Both the position numbers and the translations under genes were made by a program. The notes under the pieces were generated by a model. That model was not told the DNA's origin. It made no database searches and saw nothing but the letters and a program-made list of their open reading frames with translations. Below, one piece after another: positions 26,911 to 35,274 of a stretch of 48,261 nucleotides of DNA. The stretch covers positions 1 to 48,261 of the forward strand of contig JAIRNF010000005.1 of assembly GCA_031258195.1 (NCBI GenBank), written 5' to 3'. Origin of the DNA: Prevotellaceae bacterium. Its GTDB lineage: Bacteria > Bacteroidota > Bacteroidia > Bacteroidales > UBA932. Position 1 is the stretch's first letter. The number at the start of each line of letters is the position of its first letter.

Positions 26911-27186
26911 AAAGAGAAAAAATATGCGTGGAGTTTGAAAAATATTGCTTAATTTTGGCGTGAGTTATTTGATAGTATTGCACCGCAAATCGCTGAAATA
27001 CGCACGGTTACTAAATCGTTACTTCTGAAATTCAAAAACTCTGCGAAAGGTTTATTCCTCAATCGGTTAACTCAAACCGATGAAAATCTAAAATAATATA
27101 TCATTCACGATTGCATTATAAAAAAACGTATACATCTTACCACAGTTTATTTGTATGTGTGGATTAAGTGTTAGAATTTACGTTTT

Positions 27187-28104
27187 TCAAGAGTGCAATT
27201 TATCCAGGCAAAGAACAATATTATCTTCTTTTACATGCTGTTTTAAATCTTTCGGCAAATCTGTACTGTCTATATCTTCATAAGTTTGAAGGTCAATGTA
27301 AGAAACAATGGTATTATCATAAAAATCCAATAAACGACTCCTCTCAAAATCTTGGACCTTTTCTCCTTTATATAGAATTCCACTATTGCGATCTATAATA
27401 AACATACGCTCATCGTGTTTTTCCCAAACAGTCCCTAGTATATAGCGATCTGTAACTACTCCAAGGTGCTGAATGCAAGTGTAATTTTTAAACTCATCCA
27501 AGTTCCTTTCTATATCTTTTCGTATAGGCAGCGAGACATTTTGAGATCCAAAATCAATATAAACAGTTCGTTGTAATTTCCCATCTGAATCAAAAATATA
27601 AATATGATTATCAATCGACCGGTTGTAAAAAATAGAATTGTTGGATTTAAAAAATGTAGGAAAAGAAATCATGAAATTATCGTCTTTATATTCGTCATAC
27701 TTAAGGTAAGTCTCTAATATAGATAAATCCGGATTAACAACCGCCACCTTAACATTTCTTCTTTCTTCCCACGAAGGAATCCCAAGCAGAAAATTCCCAT
27801 TATTCAGACAGAGTAAACAGTCGACTTCTAATGGTATATATTTTGTCCAAACATAATTCAGTTCCGAGTCGAATTTAAAAAGCCTATTTTCACTACCTGT
27901 TGCATCTAACAAAAAAATATTACCATCTTTATCAACATCAAAATCCGTAATCCTGAGATATTCACCCACTCCTTGTCCCAATCTTCCCACTGCTCCAATA
28001 CCCTTTCCATTCCTATCAAAAGCAATCAATCGTCTCAGTTTTCTATCAAGGACATAAATTTTTTCATTCGTAATTTTTAATAATAGTAGATAATTATACG
28101 ATGA
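27187..28104 (-). pseudogene. 6-bladed beta-propeller protein, 5'-truncated
   Basis: An open frame from a stop at 28105 reads KITNEKIYVLDRKLRRLIAFDRNGKG, GRLGQGVGEYLRITDFDVDKDGNIFLLD, then further blades (FDSDGKLQRTVYIDF) to the C-terminal CLDKLHS. This is the NHL/6-bladed beta-propeller family common as secreted lipoproteins in Bacteroidales. A signal peptide and roughly the first 60-70 residues are missing, and there is no good start codon, so the gene is truncated at its 5' end. The 28105-28290 sequence upstream is AT-rich with no recognisable coding. Not functional as an exported protein unless the 5' end lies elsewhere. Confidence 0.7.
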
Positions 28105-28290
28105 TTAGGATACTTGTAGATATATATCTAAAGTGAATATAAAAATATATTATTTATTTGGTGGTATCTAGAAGGAAGATAATAGTAAAACATGTTTGAT
28201 AACATATCTATTGATTGATTTAATAGTTCCTCAATAAAAAGAAAATGATAACTAATGTTAAACCGAAAAATAATCATTTGCCATTACCTT

Positions 28291-28384
28291 TTACTCTATC
28301 TTCGCCAAATATCTCTTAGTCTTTTTCATCAACCTAGTACGCTCAGTCATCAGTTCCAACACTACGTTTTGGCGGATTTTATTC
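28291..28384 (-). pseudogene. Lys/Arg-rich C-terminal tail of an unknown gene
   Basis: On the minus strand, a frame that crosses the left inverted repeat reads ELMTERTRLMKKTKRYLAK and stops at 28291. It looks like a real basic protein tail, cut off at the repeat. Too short to identify. Confidence 0.25.
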
Positions 28385-28767
28385 TACAACAAAAATTTAT
28401 GGTTACATTAAAAAAGATGGCATAATTGAAGACCATAAATTTGGGCTCGGTTTGTTAAATTCACAGTTATTTTGGTTCTTTACACAGAATACAGGTTATG
28501 TTTTGAGAGGAGGATATTTTACTTTTAAAACGGATTATGTACAGCCATTTCCTGTGCCTCAAATTATATCTCCAGACATTTACAGCAAGGTTATTACAGC
28601 AGTAGATTACATACTTAAAATGAAAGAGAAAAACATACAAGATGACACCTATGATATGGAAGACAATATCGACAAATACATCTACTCTTTATATGATCTT
28701 AGCAAAGAAAGAAGATATAGTCATAACAGAAAGCGACAAGCACGATAATTGTCTGATTTCTAAATAG
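28370..28767 (+). pseudogene. Type IIG methylase C-terminal cassette A (silent)
   Basis: Starts at GGFYSTTKIYGYIKKDG and runs through LGLLNSQLFWFFTQNTGYVL and FKTDYVQPFPVPQI, the conserved end of the target-recognition domain of Eco57I-like enzymes, then a coiled tail IYSLYDLSKE. One extra base near 28712 shifts the tail; corrected, it ends LISK at 28767. It has no start codon or upstream methylase body, so it is a silent fragment. It converges with cassette B, overlapping it by eight bases. Its first 21 bases are repeated in inverted orientation at the start of cassette B. Confidence 0.8.
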
Positions 28768-29132
28768 TAGTTGATTTTATTAGTTTGATTTCTTCATCCG
28801 TAAGGTCATAAAGTGAATATACTATTTCATTAATTTTCTCTTCATCTATACTAGTTGATTGAGAAGAATTGTTACTTTTCGACTCCATTATTTTATCAAC
28901 ATATTTGACCATGTTTTGCTCAATATCTTTAGTTATATTAACGGGAATAGGGAAAGGTTTCATATAGTCCGGTTTGAAACGAAAGTAAGCATTTGCCAAA
29001 ATCGTTCCGGTGTTGGTTAGGTACCACCAAAACAAATTTGAATTGAGAATTCCCAACAGGCATTTATAACTTTCAGGAACATCGTTTTTCTTCATATATC
29101 CATATACTGTCGTTGTGGAATAAAATCCGCCA
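28760..29132 (-). pseudogene. Type IIG methylase C-terminal cassette B (silent)
   Basis: Minus-strand counterpart of cassette A: GGFYSTTTVYGYMKKNDVPES, then LLGILNSNLFWWYLTNTGTI, FKPDYMKPFPIP and a coiled tail VYSLYDLTDEEIKLIK. It is open to its stop at 28760-28762, with no lesion. The two cassettes share the architecture, but many residues differ in the part between GGFYSTT and PFP(V/I)P, as expected for different DNA specificities. An internal ATG could start a short protein, but the domain is not known to work alone. The upstream side (29133-29145, reading LLN before GGFY) soon loses the family pattern. Confidence 0.8.
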
Positions 29133-30472
29133 TTTAGTAAAAATAAAAAAGGGAGAATATAGCATACTTAATGCTATACATACCATAACCAAGAACCCTA
29201 AGCCGAAAGCCAAATTAATAGACAACCACATAGTTTCGTATCTATCGGATATACCACCTCTCCACATAGATATCACAGCATCAGAAAAGAAAAAACTTTT
29301 AGTAGTAAAAGGAACTTTATATGACGAAATTACCCAAAAACCTATTCCTTCAGCGTCTGTTAGCCTTAATACTTCAAATATCGGTATTGTTACGAATCTA
29401 AGGGGAGAATTCAATCTGGTACTTCCCGATTCACTCAATAGTATCACTATAAAATTCTCGCATTTGGGTTACGAAAATCGAGAACTCATAATATCAGCAC
29501 TAACTAATCAAAACACAAAAATTTACCTTACCCCAACAGCTATTCCTTTGCAAGAAATAGCCGTTAGGACTGTAAACCCTATACTAATTATACAGAATAT
29601 GCTAAAAAACCGAGTAGCTAACTATTCAACAGCATCAGCTATTTTAACAATTTTTTACAGGGAAATTATTACTTATAAGGGTAAAGAAGTAAATGTTGCG
29701 GAAGGAGTACTTGACATATTACAAGAATAGCTACTACCATCAAGACACCTCTAGAGGCCAGGTTAAACTTATAAAAATGAGACATGTTCTTGATGAGCAA
29801 AAAAAGATACCATTTTTGTAAAGATAAAAGCGGGTATCGAGGCTTGCTTAAACTTGGATGTTATAAAGAATTTACCGGATTTCTTTTTAGTATACGAGAT
29901 AGAAAATCCATATATATATCTTCATACAGATATCGTCAGCACAGATAATAAAGATGTATATGTTATTTCTTTTCAGCAAAAAAACATATCGAACTCCCTT
30001 TGTACAAAGGACGGCTTTTTATTACAACAAACAGCTACACATTAATAGGTGTTTCTTTTGAGATAAACCCAGAAAGACGCTACCCGTAACTATCTAATAC
30101 GAATACCTAAAACCCACAGATTTAGGCTTCAGCATGCGTCTTATAAGATTTTTTATAAGCAAGCGGATAATGACATATATTACCTCAACTATGTTAGCGG
30201 AGATGTTCGGTTTAAAGTCAAAAAAGAAAGCTATTTTCAGCTCCCCGTTGAACATTTTTTTCGAAATGGCAATTTCCGATATACAGACTGAGAACGTCAA
30301 AAGGTTTCCTAGAGACGAACGATTGCAAGTAGATAAAATTTTCTCTGAAACTAAACATTCTTATAATGTAAATTTCCGGGAAAATTTCAACATTATTATG
30401 CCCGAAGATAAGCCGAACGATTTTTTAATGAAAAACCAGAGCAGCATATCTATAGGTTCGGATAACGACTAG
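29133..30472 (+). pseudogene. Decayed paralogue of the carboxypeptidase-regulatory-domain protein
   Basis: Same family as the gene at 2656-3906. The recognisable start is VKGTLYDEITQKPIPSASVSL, then IKFSHLGYENRELI, MLKNRVANYSTASAILTIFYREI, and NVAEGVLDILQE before a frameshift at about 29727. Later pieces read in other frames: GQVKLIKMRHVLDEQ, VIKNLPDFFLVYEIENPYIY, TQNVKRF-like DIQTENVKRFPRDERLQVDK, and FRENFNIIMPEDKPNDFL, which matches the paralogue's DENFWEDFNIIEP end. At least three lesions are needed to explain it. The signal peptide is missing: the left end abuts cassette B of the inverted repeat. Clearly non-functional. Confidence 0.8.
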
Positions 30473-30564
30473 CATTTTAGAGATAAAATAGCCAGCATTT
30501 GCTCATTTTGCACCAAATCAACACATATCAACCTTCAGCAGCTCTTTTTTAGGCATATTATTAC

Positions 30565-30572
30565 TACTTTTG
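30565..30572 (+). promoter_or_regulatory. prfA promoter -7 box
   Basis: TACTTTTG matches the TAnnTTTG consensus and lies 25 bases upstream of the prfA ATG. No clear -33 element is visible. Confidence 0.5.
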
Positions 30573-30596
30573 CAGGCAATTTGGAGCAAAACGACT

Positions 30597-31682
30597 ATGA
30601 GTGAAAATGTTATACTGAGCAAGCTAGAGGGTGTTAAGCATAAGTTTGACGAAATCGGTCAGCAAATTACCGACCCCGATGTTGTTGCTGATATGAAAAA
30701 GTACGTATCTCTCAACAAAGAGTACAAGGAGCTGGAGCCTATTATTGAAGCATATGACCGCTATAAGAACCTTTTAAGCAACCTCGATGATGCTAAGGCT
30801 ATTCTTGCCACCGAAAAAGATGACGAAATGCGAGAAATGGCAAAGGCAGAGGTTGATGAGCTGGAAAAAGAACTACCAAAGATTGAGGATGATATTAAGC
30901 TTCTGCTTATTCCTAAAGATCCGCAAGATAGTAAAAACGCTATTCTTGAAATTCGCGCCGGTACGGGTGGCGATGAAGCTTCTATTTTTGCAGGCGACCT
31001 TTTCCGTATGTATTCTAAGTTTATCGAAAAGAAAGGTTGGAAGGCTGAGGTTACCAATACCTCCGAGGGCACCGTTGGCGGTTTTAAAGAAGTAGTAATA
31101 AAAGTTTCCGGCAACGGCGTTTACGGAGTACTCAAATACGAATCGGGAGTGCATCGCGTACAACGAGTACCACAAACCGAAACGCAAGGGCGCGTACATA
31201 CCTCCGCCGCGTCGGTAGTTGTGCTACCCGAGGCAGAAGAGTTCGATATAGAGCTAAACATAAACGATATTCGTAAAGATACGTTTTGCGCATCGGGTCC
31301 GGGCGGACAGTCGGTTAACACTACCTATTCGGCAATTCGTCTTACCCATATTCCATCAGGCATTGTAGTACAATGTCAAGATGAAAAATCGCAGCTTAAA
31401 AATTACGACAAGGCGCTAGCGGAACTTCGTACCCGCCTTTACAACATGGAGTACCAGAAGTATTTAGATGAGATTTCGGGACAGCGTAAAACCATGGTTT
31501 CTACAGGCGACCGCTCGGCTAAAATACGCACCTACAACTATCCGCAAAGTCGTGTAACCGATCATCGTATTAACTATACCATGTATAACCTTCCGGTCTT
31601 TATGGATGGCGACATACAAGAGGTTATCGACCAACTGCAAATAGCCGAAAACTCAGAACGGTTAAAAGAAAGCGAACTATAA
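30597..31682 (+). CDS. prfA: Peptide chain release factor 1
   Basis: Recognises UAA and UAG stop codons and triggers peptide release. Length 361 residues. The catalytic GGQ motif is in CASGPGGQSVNTTYSAIRLTH (near residue 240). The codon-recognition region gives SGVHRVQRVPQTETQGRVHTSAA, and GTGGDEASIFAGDLFRMY belongs to domain 2. RF1 usually has PxT in its decoding loop; the family signature around VPQTE and the overall length support RF1 over RF2. ATG at 30597 chosen: the in-frame upstream Met lies in the promoter. A strong terminator follows. Intact. Confidence 0.96.
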   Translation: MSENVILSKLEGVKHKFDEIGQQITDPDVVADMKKYVSLNKEYKELEPIIEAYDRYKNLLSNLDDAKAILATEKDDEMREMAKAEVDELEKELPKIEDDIKLLLIPKDPQDSKNAILEIRAGTGGDEASIFAGDLFRMYSKFIEKKGWKAEVTNTSEGTVGGFKEVVIKVSGNGVYGVLKYESGVHRVQRVPQTETQGRVHTSAASVVVLPEAEEFDIELNINDIRKDTFCASGPGGQSVNTTYSAIRLTHIPSGIVVQCQDEKSQLKNYDKALAELRTRLYNMEYQKYLDEISGQRKTMVSTGDRSAKIRTYNYPQSRVTDHRINYTMYNLPVFMDGDIQEVIDQLQIAENSERLKESEL

Positions 31683-31683
31683 C

Positions 31684-31718
31684 AAAAAGCAGCGAACCAT
31701 GTGGTTCGCTGCTTTTTT
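31684..31718 (+). terminator. Bidirectional terminator after prfA
   Basis: Perfect stem AAAAAGCAGCGAACC / GGTTCGCTGCTTTTT with a 4-base loop; serves prfA and the convergent HTH gene. Confidence 0.9.
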
Positions 31719-31724
31719 CGCCAG

Positions 31725-32708
31725 TTAGATTCTATCTAAATAATCTCGTTGTTTCCTAAAGAATTTTGCCCTATCCATTTCCGCAGATGTAGAGATCTTA
31801 ATCGATGTTCGTTTAAGTGATTGTAACCACATCCGCATATTCTCGCAAGCCTCCGGCTCTACAGACGTTGTAGCACTTAATGAAAAAGTACTTATCATTG
31901 CTAAAGCAAAGTCATTGGATATTAAGTATGAGTAGGTAGTCTCAAAGTTTAGATTAGAAACGTATATTTCTACTTCATTTCCCGATTCATAAGTTCCTAC
32001 CCGAGTTAATCTCTCCAAGTCCGTTAAAAATTTTGCCAGCTCTTCTTTCAGCAGTAGCACCTCTTCATCGCTAATAAGCTGTATGCTATGAAAGTACTTG
32101 ATATCATTTGTTATATAAAACATCAATAGCTCATCCCATACAAAATAGGTGTATTTAATTGCCTGTATTTCTTTTAAATACTGTAAATGAAACTCTCTTA
32201 ACTTTTCGAGAATATTTATTTTAGCATAAGGAATTACCGAACTCGGATTTCCAAACTGATACATCCACTTAAGCATATATAAACGAAATATAGGCTGATG
32301 ACGAACGCTAAAATGCATGGGAATAACACTAGAGGCAAAACCAAATTCTGAATATTCGTTCTTACTTGCCGCTTTAATTGAAGCAATATAATCTCTGCTT
32401 TGTATGAAATCAACCTCCGTTAGGCTAAAGAAGTCTTGACCATACAATCGATACGACTGTCCACGATAGGTTGGTACAACCTCCAGAATACTATCTAATG
32501 AAATATTAAGCTTTTTAGCAACAATTGCTATCTCCGCAAATGTAAAAGGAACCTCGCCGCGCAATCGCCTATATACTGCTTCCTTTTCGATATATAGAAT
32601 ATCAATAAGATAGCTTGCCAGTTTACCCCTCTCGGGTATTCGTGTTTTTAGCTCCGCTAGAAATTTTTCGTGGAGCTCTTTCCCCAGATTAATCATATTG
32701 TTAAGCAA
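31725..32708 (-). CDS. HTH transcriptional regulator (XRE-like N-terminus)
   Basis: A 327-residue Bacteroidetes-type regulator. Residues 20-75 contain a helix-turn-helix (LASYLIDILYIEKEAVYRRLRGEVPFTFAEIAIVAKKLNIS in pattern, with AVYRRLRGE as the recognition helix). The remaining 250 residues are a helical domain of unknown ligand, with no enzyme motif. Proteins of this layout are frequent in Bacteroidales, but targets are not known. It stands alone between two terminators and has a candidate promoter at 32808-32815. Intact. Confidence 0.75.
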   Translation of the reverse strand: MLNNMINLGKELHEKFLAELKTRIPERGKLASYLIDILYIEKEAVYRRLRGEVPFTFAEIAIVAKKLNISLDSILEVVPTYRGQSYRLYGQDFFSLTEVDFIQSRDYIASIKAASKNEYSEFGFASSVIPMHFSVRHQPIFRLYMLKWMYQFGNPSSVIPYAKINILEKLREFHLQYLKEIQAIKYTYFVWDELLMFYITNDIKYFHSIQLISDEEVLLLKEELAKFLTDLERLTRVGTYESGNEVEIYVSNLNFETTYSYLISNDFALAMISTFSLSATTSVEPEACENMRMWLQSLKRTSIKISTSAEMDRAKFFRKQRDYLDRI

Positions 32709-32807
32709 AAATTATGATTACCCCTCCTTTAGATTTGCTTTTAATATGAAAGACTTCTATGAGGGTTTTAACCTAGGTCTTTCTATACTCTTTCAGCATC
32801 ACCTTTC

Positions 32808-32815
32808 CAAAGATA
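32808..32815 (-). promoter_or_regulatory. Candidate -7 box for the HTH regulator
   Basis: TATCTTTG on the minus strand, about 100 bases upstream of the start at 32708. The rest of 32709-32946 shows no other recognisable feature. Confidence 0.4.
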
Positions 32816-32948
32816 CAAGAATTTATAATACACGAATACTCCATCTTTTATATTTTTAGCATTTAGATAGCGAAATTACATGCTGACATATACCCATATT
32901 AAGTAGCAAATTAGCATTTCTACCCTTTTTAGAGGCAATTTATGAAAC

Positions 32949-32982
32949 AAAAAAAGCGGCTCAAAATTGAGTCGCTTTTTTC
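32949..32982 (-). terminator. Terminator of the biotin carboxyl carrier / carboxyltransferase operon
   Basis: Stem AAAGCGGCTCAA / TTGAGTCGCTTT with one G-T pair, flanked by A-rich and T-rich tracts, so it can work in both directions. Confidence 0.85.
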
Positions 32983-33004
32983 TCAAAAAACTTATTTAGC
33001 TGGA

Positions 33005-33337
33005 TTATGGTACAATTTTTAACATAACAACTCCTTTAGCAAGCTTATCTCCATCTTTAACCGAAAGATTTTGAACTTTTCCGCCATGAGGCGCCTTTAC
33101 GAGGTTATTCATCTTCATCGCCTCATAGGTCATTAGTACATCGCCTTGCTTTACGATGCTGCATTCTGACACGTTAAGCGTAACAACTGTTCCCGGAATA
33201 AAAGTTTTTACCTCTTGCTCGTCGGGCGCAATCCATGGTTTACGATTACAAAACTTCTTCGTATATAACGTTTCGTATGTTTTATCATCAATGACTAACG
33301 ACTGCATATTTTTTTCGCAATCTTTGCTATTACTCAT
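33005..33337 (-). CDS. Biotin carboxyl carrier protein (decarboxylase gamma-type subunit)
   Basis: Carries the carboxyl group on biotin between carboxyltransferase and its partner. The biotinylation site is in YEAMKMNNLVKAPHGG (Lys in EAMKM) near residue 73, within a biotinyl/lipoyl domain; GKVQNLSVKDGDKLAKGVVML completes the domain. Length 110 residues, short, without the Pro/Ala-rich linker of some homologues. It follows the carboxyltransferase gene by 113 bases. The gap may once have held a small membrane subunit, but no frame remains there. Confidence 0.92.
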   Translation of the reverse strand: MSNSKDCEKNMQSLVIDDKTYETLYTKKFCNRKPWIAPDEQEVKTFIPGTVVTLNVSECSIVKQGDVLMTYEAMKMNNLVKAPHGGKVQNLSVKDGDKLAKGVVMLKIVP

Positions 33338-33450
33338 ATCTATTTATTTTAAGATCAAAGACAAAAGAATTTGAATTTTTCCAGGCCTTTAACCGTTTAT
33401 ATCTTTTGAACTATTTGAATCTTTTAAGCTATTCAAACCAACTTCATCTT

Positions 33451-34998
33451 CTAAAATGGTGGGATACCATGCTTCTTACCAGGGCGGGTAGCCACCTTAT
33501 CGTAAGTAATATCTAACGCATGTAATAGGTATAAGCGTGTTTGCTCCGGCTCTATAATAGCATCGACATAGCCTTTACCTGCCGCAACATACGGATTAGC
33601 AAATTTACTCTTATATTCTTCTACTTTTTGCTTACGTGTTTCGTCTGGGTTTGCAGACTCGGCAATTTCTTTACGGAAAATAATATTTGCAGCACCCTCT
33701 GGTCCCATAACGGCAATCTCTGCCAATGGCCATGCGTAAACGAAATCAGCCTGTAAGTGACGAGAGTTCATGGCAATATACCCTCCCCCATATGCCTTGC
33801 GAAGAATAACCGTAATACGCGGAACTGTAGCTTCGCTGTATGCATAAAGCACTTTTGCGCCATGACGAATAACACCGGCATGCTCTTGATCCACGCCTGG
33901 AAGATAGCCCGGAAGATCTTCGAACGTTACAATAGGAATGTTAAAAGCATCGCAGTAGCGGATAAAACGCGCTGCTTTATCAGACGAATCACAATCGAGT
34001 ACACCTGCCAATACCATTGGCTGGTTTGCAACAAAGCCAACTGTTCTACCATTCATTCTACCATATCCGATAACGATATTTGCCGCCCATTTTTCCTGTA
34101 TTTCAAAGAAATCGGAGTCATCAACAAGCGCACGAATAACATCGCGAACATCATAAGGCTTAGTCGGATCTTCGGGAACAATTTTTTCGATATCGAATTT
34201 TTTAGATGGTGCTTTAGGTGTGAAGCGTTCTGCTTTCTGAGAGTTGTTCCATGGTAGGAATGAAAGCAGCTTCCTTATCTGTTCGAAGCACTCGTCTTCG
34301 CCTTTCGCAAAAAAGTGCGCGTTACCAGTAATCTCGCTATGAACGCGAGCCCCGCCCAAATCTTCTTGCGTAATTTCTTCGCCTAATACCGATTTAATTA
34401 CTTCCGGACCCGTAATGAACATTTTCGACACACCATCAACCACAAAAACGTAGTCTGTTAATGCAGGAGAATAAACCGCACCTCCGGCACAAGGACCAAG
34501 GATAACTGATAGCTGAGGGATAACGCCGCTAGCCATGGTATTGCGGAAAAAAATCTCGCCGTAACCGGCAAGGGCGTTTACACCTTCTTGTATTCGTGCG
34601 CCACCCGAATCGTTTATACCAATTAGCGGAATACGCATATTTAAAGCGTAGTCCATTATCTTGCAAATCTTCTTTGCATGCACTAAACCCAGCGATCCGC
34701 CTGTTACCGTAAAATCTTGGGCAAAAATTGCAACCGGATGCCCTTCTATAGAGCCGGTTCCAACAACAACGCCATCGCCATGCATAACTTTGCCTAGCAT
34801 GCCAAATTCGCGTGCCTCGTGTTCTACAAACAGGTCATACTCAAAAAACGAATCTTCGTCAAGCAGCGTATTGATACGTTCTCTAGCGGTAAGCTTACCT
34901 GCGGCATGCTGCTTTTCAATAGCTTTTTCTCCCCCACCTAGAGCAGCCTCTTTACGACGGTCTCTGAGTTCTTGAATTTTCTGTTTTAGTATTGACAT
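33451..34998 (-). CDS. mmdA: Carboxyltransferase: methylmalonyl-CoA decarboxylase alpha / propionyl-CoA carboxylase beta
   Basis: Transfers carboxyl between methylmalonyl-CoA or propionyl-CoA and biotin; in Bacteroidetes it usually belongs to the succinate-propionate pathway. Length 515 residues, normal. The two carboxyltransferase halves are visible: GKLTARERINTLLDEDSFFE, AQDFTVTGGSLGLVHAKKI, INDSGGARIQEGVNALAGYGEIF, PCAGGAVYSPALTDYVF, then GVLDCDSSDKAARFIRYCDAF, FEDLPGYLPGVDQEHAGVIRHGAK and AYGGGYIAMNSR. The biotin carrier gene follows on the same strand. The two functions cannot be separated by sequence alone. Intact. Confidence 0.93.
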   Translation of the reverse strand: MSILKQKIQELRDRRKEAALGGGEKAIEKQHAAGKLTARERINTLLDEDSFFEYDLFVEHEAREFGMLGKVMHGDGVVVGTGSIEGHPVAIFAQDFTVTGGSLGLVHAKKICKIMDYALNMRIPLIGINDSGGARIQEGVNALAGYGEIFFRNTMASGVIPQLSVILGPCAGGAVYSPALTDYVFVVDGVSKMFITGPEVIKSVLGEEITQEDLGGARVHSEITGNAHFFAKGEDECFEQIRKLLSFLPWNNSQKAERFTPKAPSKKFDIEKIVPEDPTKPYDVRDVIRALVDDSDFFEIQEKWAANIVIGYGRMNGRTVGFVANQPMVLAGVLDCDSSDKAARFIRYCDAFNIPIVTFEDLPGYLPGVDQEHAGVIRHGAKVLYAYSEATVPRITVILRKAYGGGYIAMNSRHLQADFVYAWPLAEIAVMGPEGAANIIFRKEIAESANPDETRKQKVEEYKSKFANPYVAAGKGYVDAIIEPEQTRLYLLHALDITYDKVATRPGKKHGIPPF

Positions 34999-35181
34999 AT
35001 AAAATATGTTTAGTTAAAAATACATTCTTCCCCTAAGATAAAAACGATACAAGAATACAAACAACATTTCAAATATGAAAATAGTAGCCTGTTATTGTTG
35101 ATAGATGAAATCTATAAGGTGTTGACTACCAACATTAAGCAATACGTCACAATACCGCTGGGAAAGCTCCAAGATTCTTAC

Positions 35182-35189
35182 TATCTTTG
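35182..35189 (+). promoter_or_regulatory. gcvP promoter -7 box
   Basis: TATCTTTG matches TAnnTTTG, 85 bases upstream of the gcvP ATG. The intervening leader shows no known riboswitch; in particular I see no glycine-riboswitch pattern. Confidence 0.45.
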
Positions 35190-35274
35190 AAAACTTTTTT
35201 GATTTTTTAAAAACCATTAGAAATATCTAAAGAGCAAGTATTTACATTAAATAAATCGAAAACCTAAAAATAAA

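Larger units (their letters stand above)
19959..26950. mobile_element. Mobilizable element (Tn5520-like int + mob) with restriction cargo
   Basis: A block of visibly higher GC than its surroundings: integrase, MobV relaxase, then a four-gene restriction operon, all on the plus strand. The two-gene integrase-mobilization core resembles the small Bacteroides mobilizable transposon Tn5520; that comparison is from memory of its layout. The left end replaces the RND gene at about 19958. The 19959-20280 region has several GCAGA-containing imperfect repeats, possible integrase arm sites. The right end is uncertain: the last gene stops at 26670, and a large nested hairpin lies at 26753-26910. It must borrow conjugation machinery from a helper. 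Confidence 0.7.
28370..29132. repeat. Inverted repeat pair bounding two alternative type IIG C-termini
   Basis: Positions 28370-28390 and 29112-29132 are inverted copies: 21 bases with one mismatch, starting TGGCGGATTTTATTC. Each lies in frame at the first codons of a C-terminal cassette (GGFYSTT). Sequence similarity outside the repeat is low. The arrangement is that of an invertible segment in which flipping would swap the C-terminus joined to an upstream gene body. Confidence 0.7.

Noticed and set aside
29073-29447. Minus-strand frame of 124 residues overlapping the cassette B start
   Set aside because: It lies opposite the decayed carboxypeptidase-regulatory domain copy, whose plus-strand reading matches a known paralogue.
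35190-35274. Glycine riboswitch upstream of gcvP
   Set aside because: The leader is short and AT-rich and lacks the tandem aptamer pattern.
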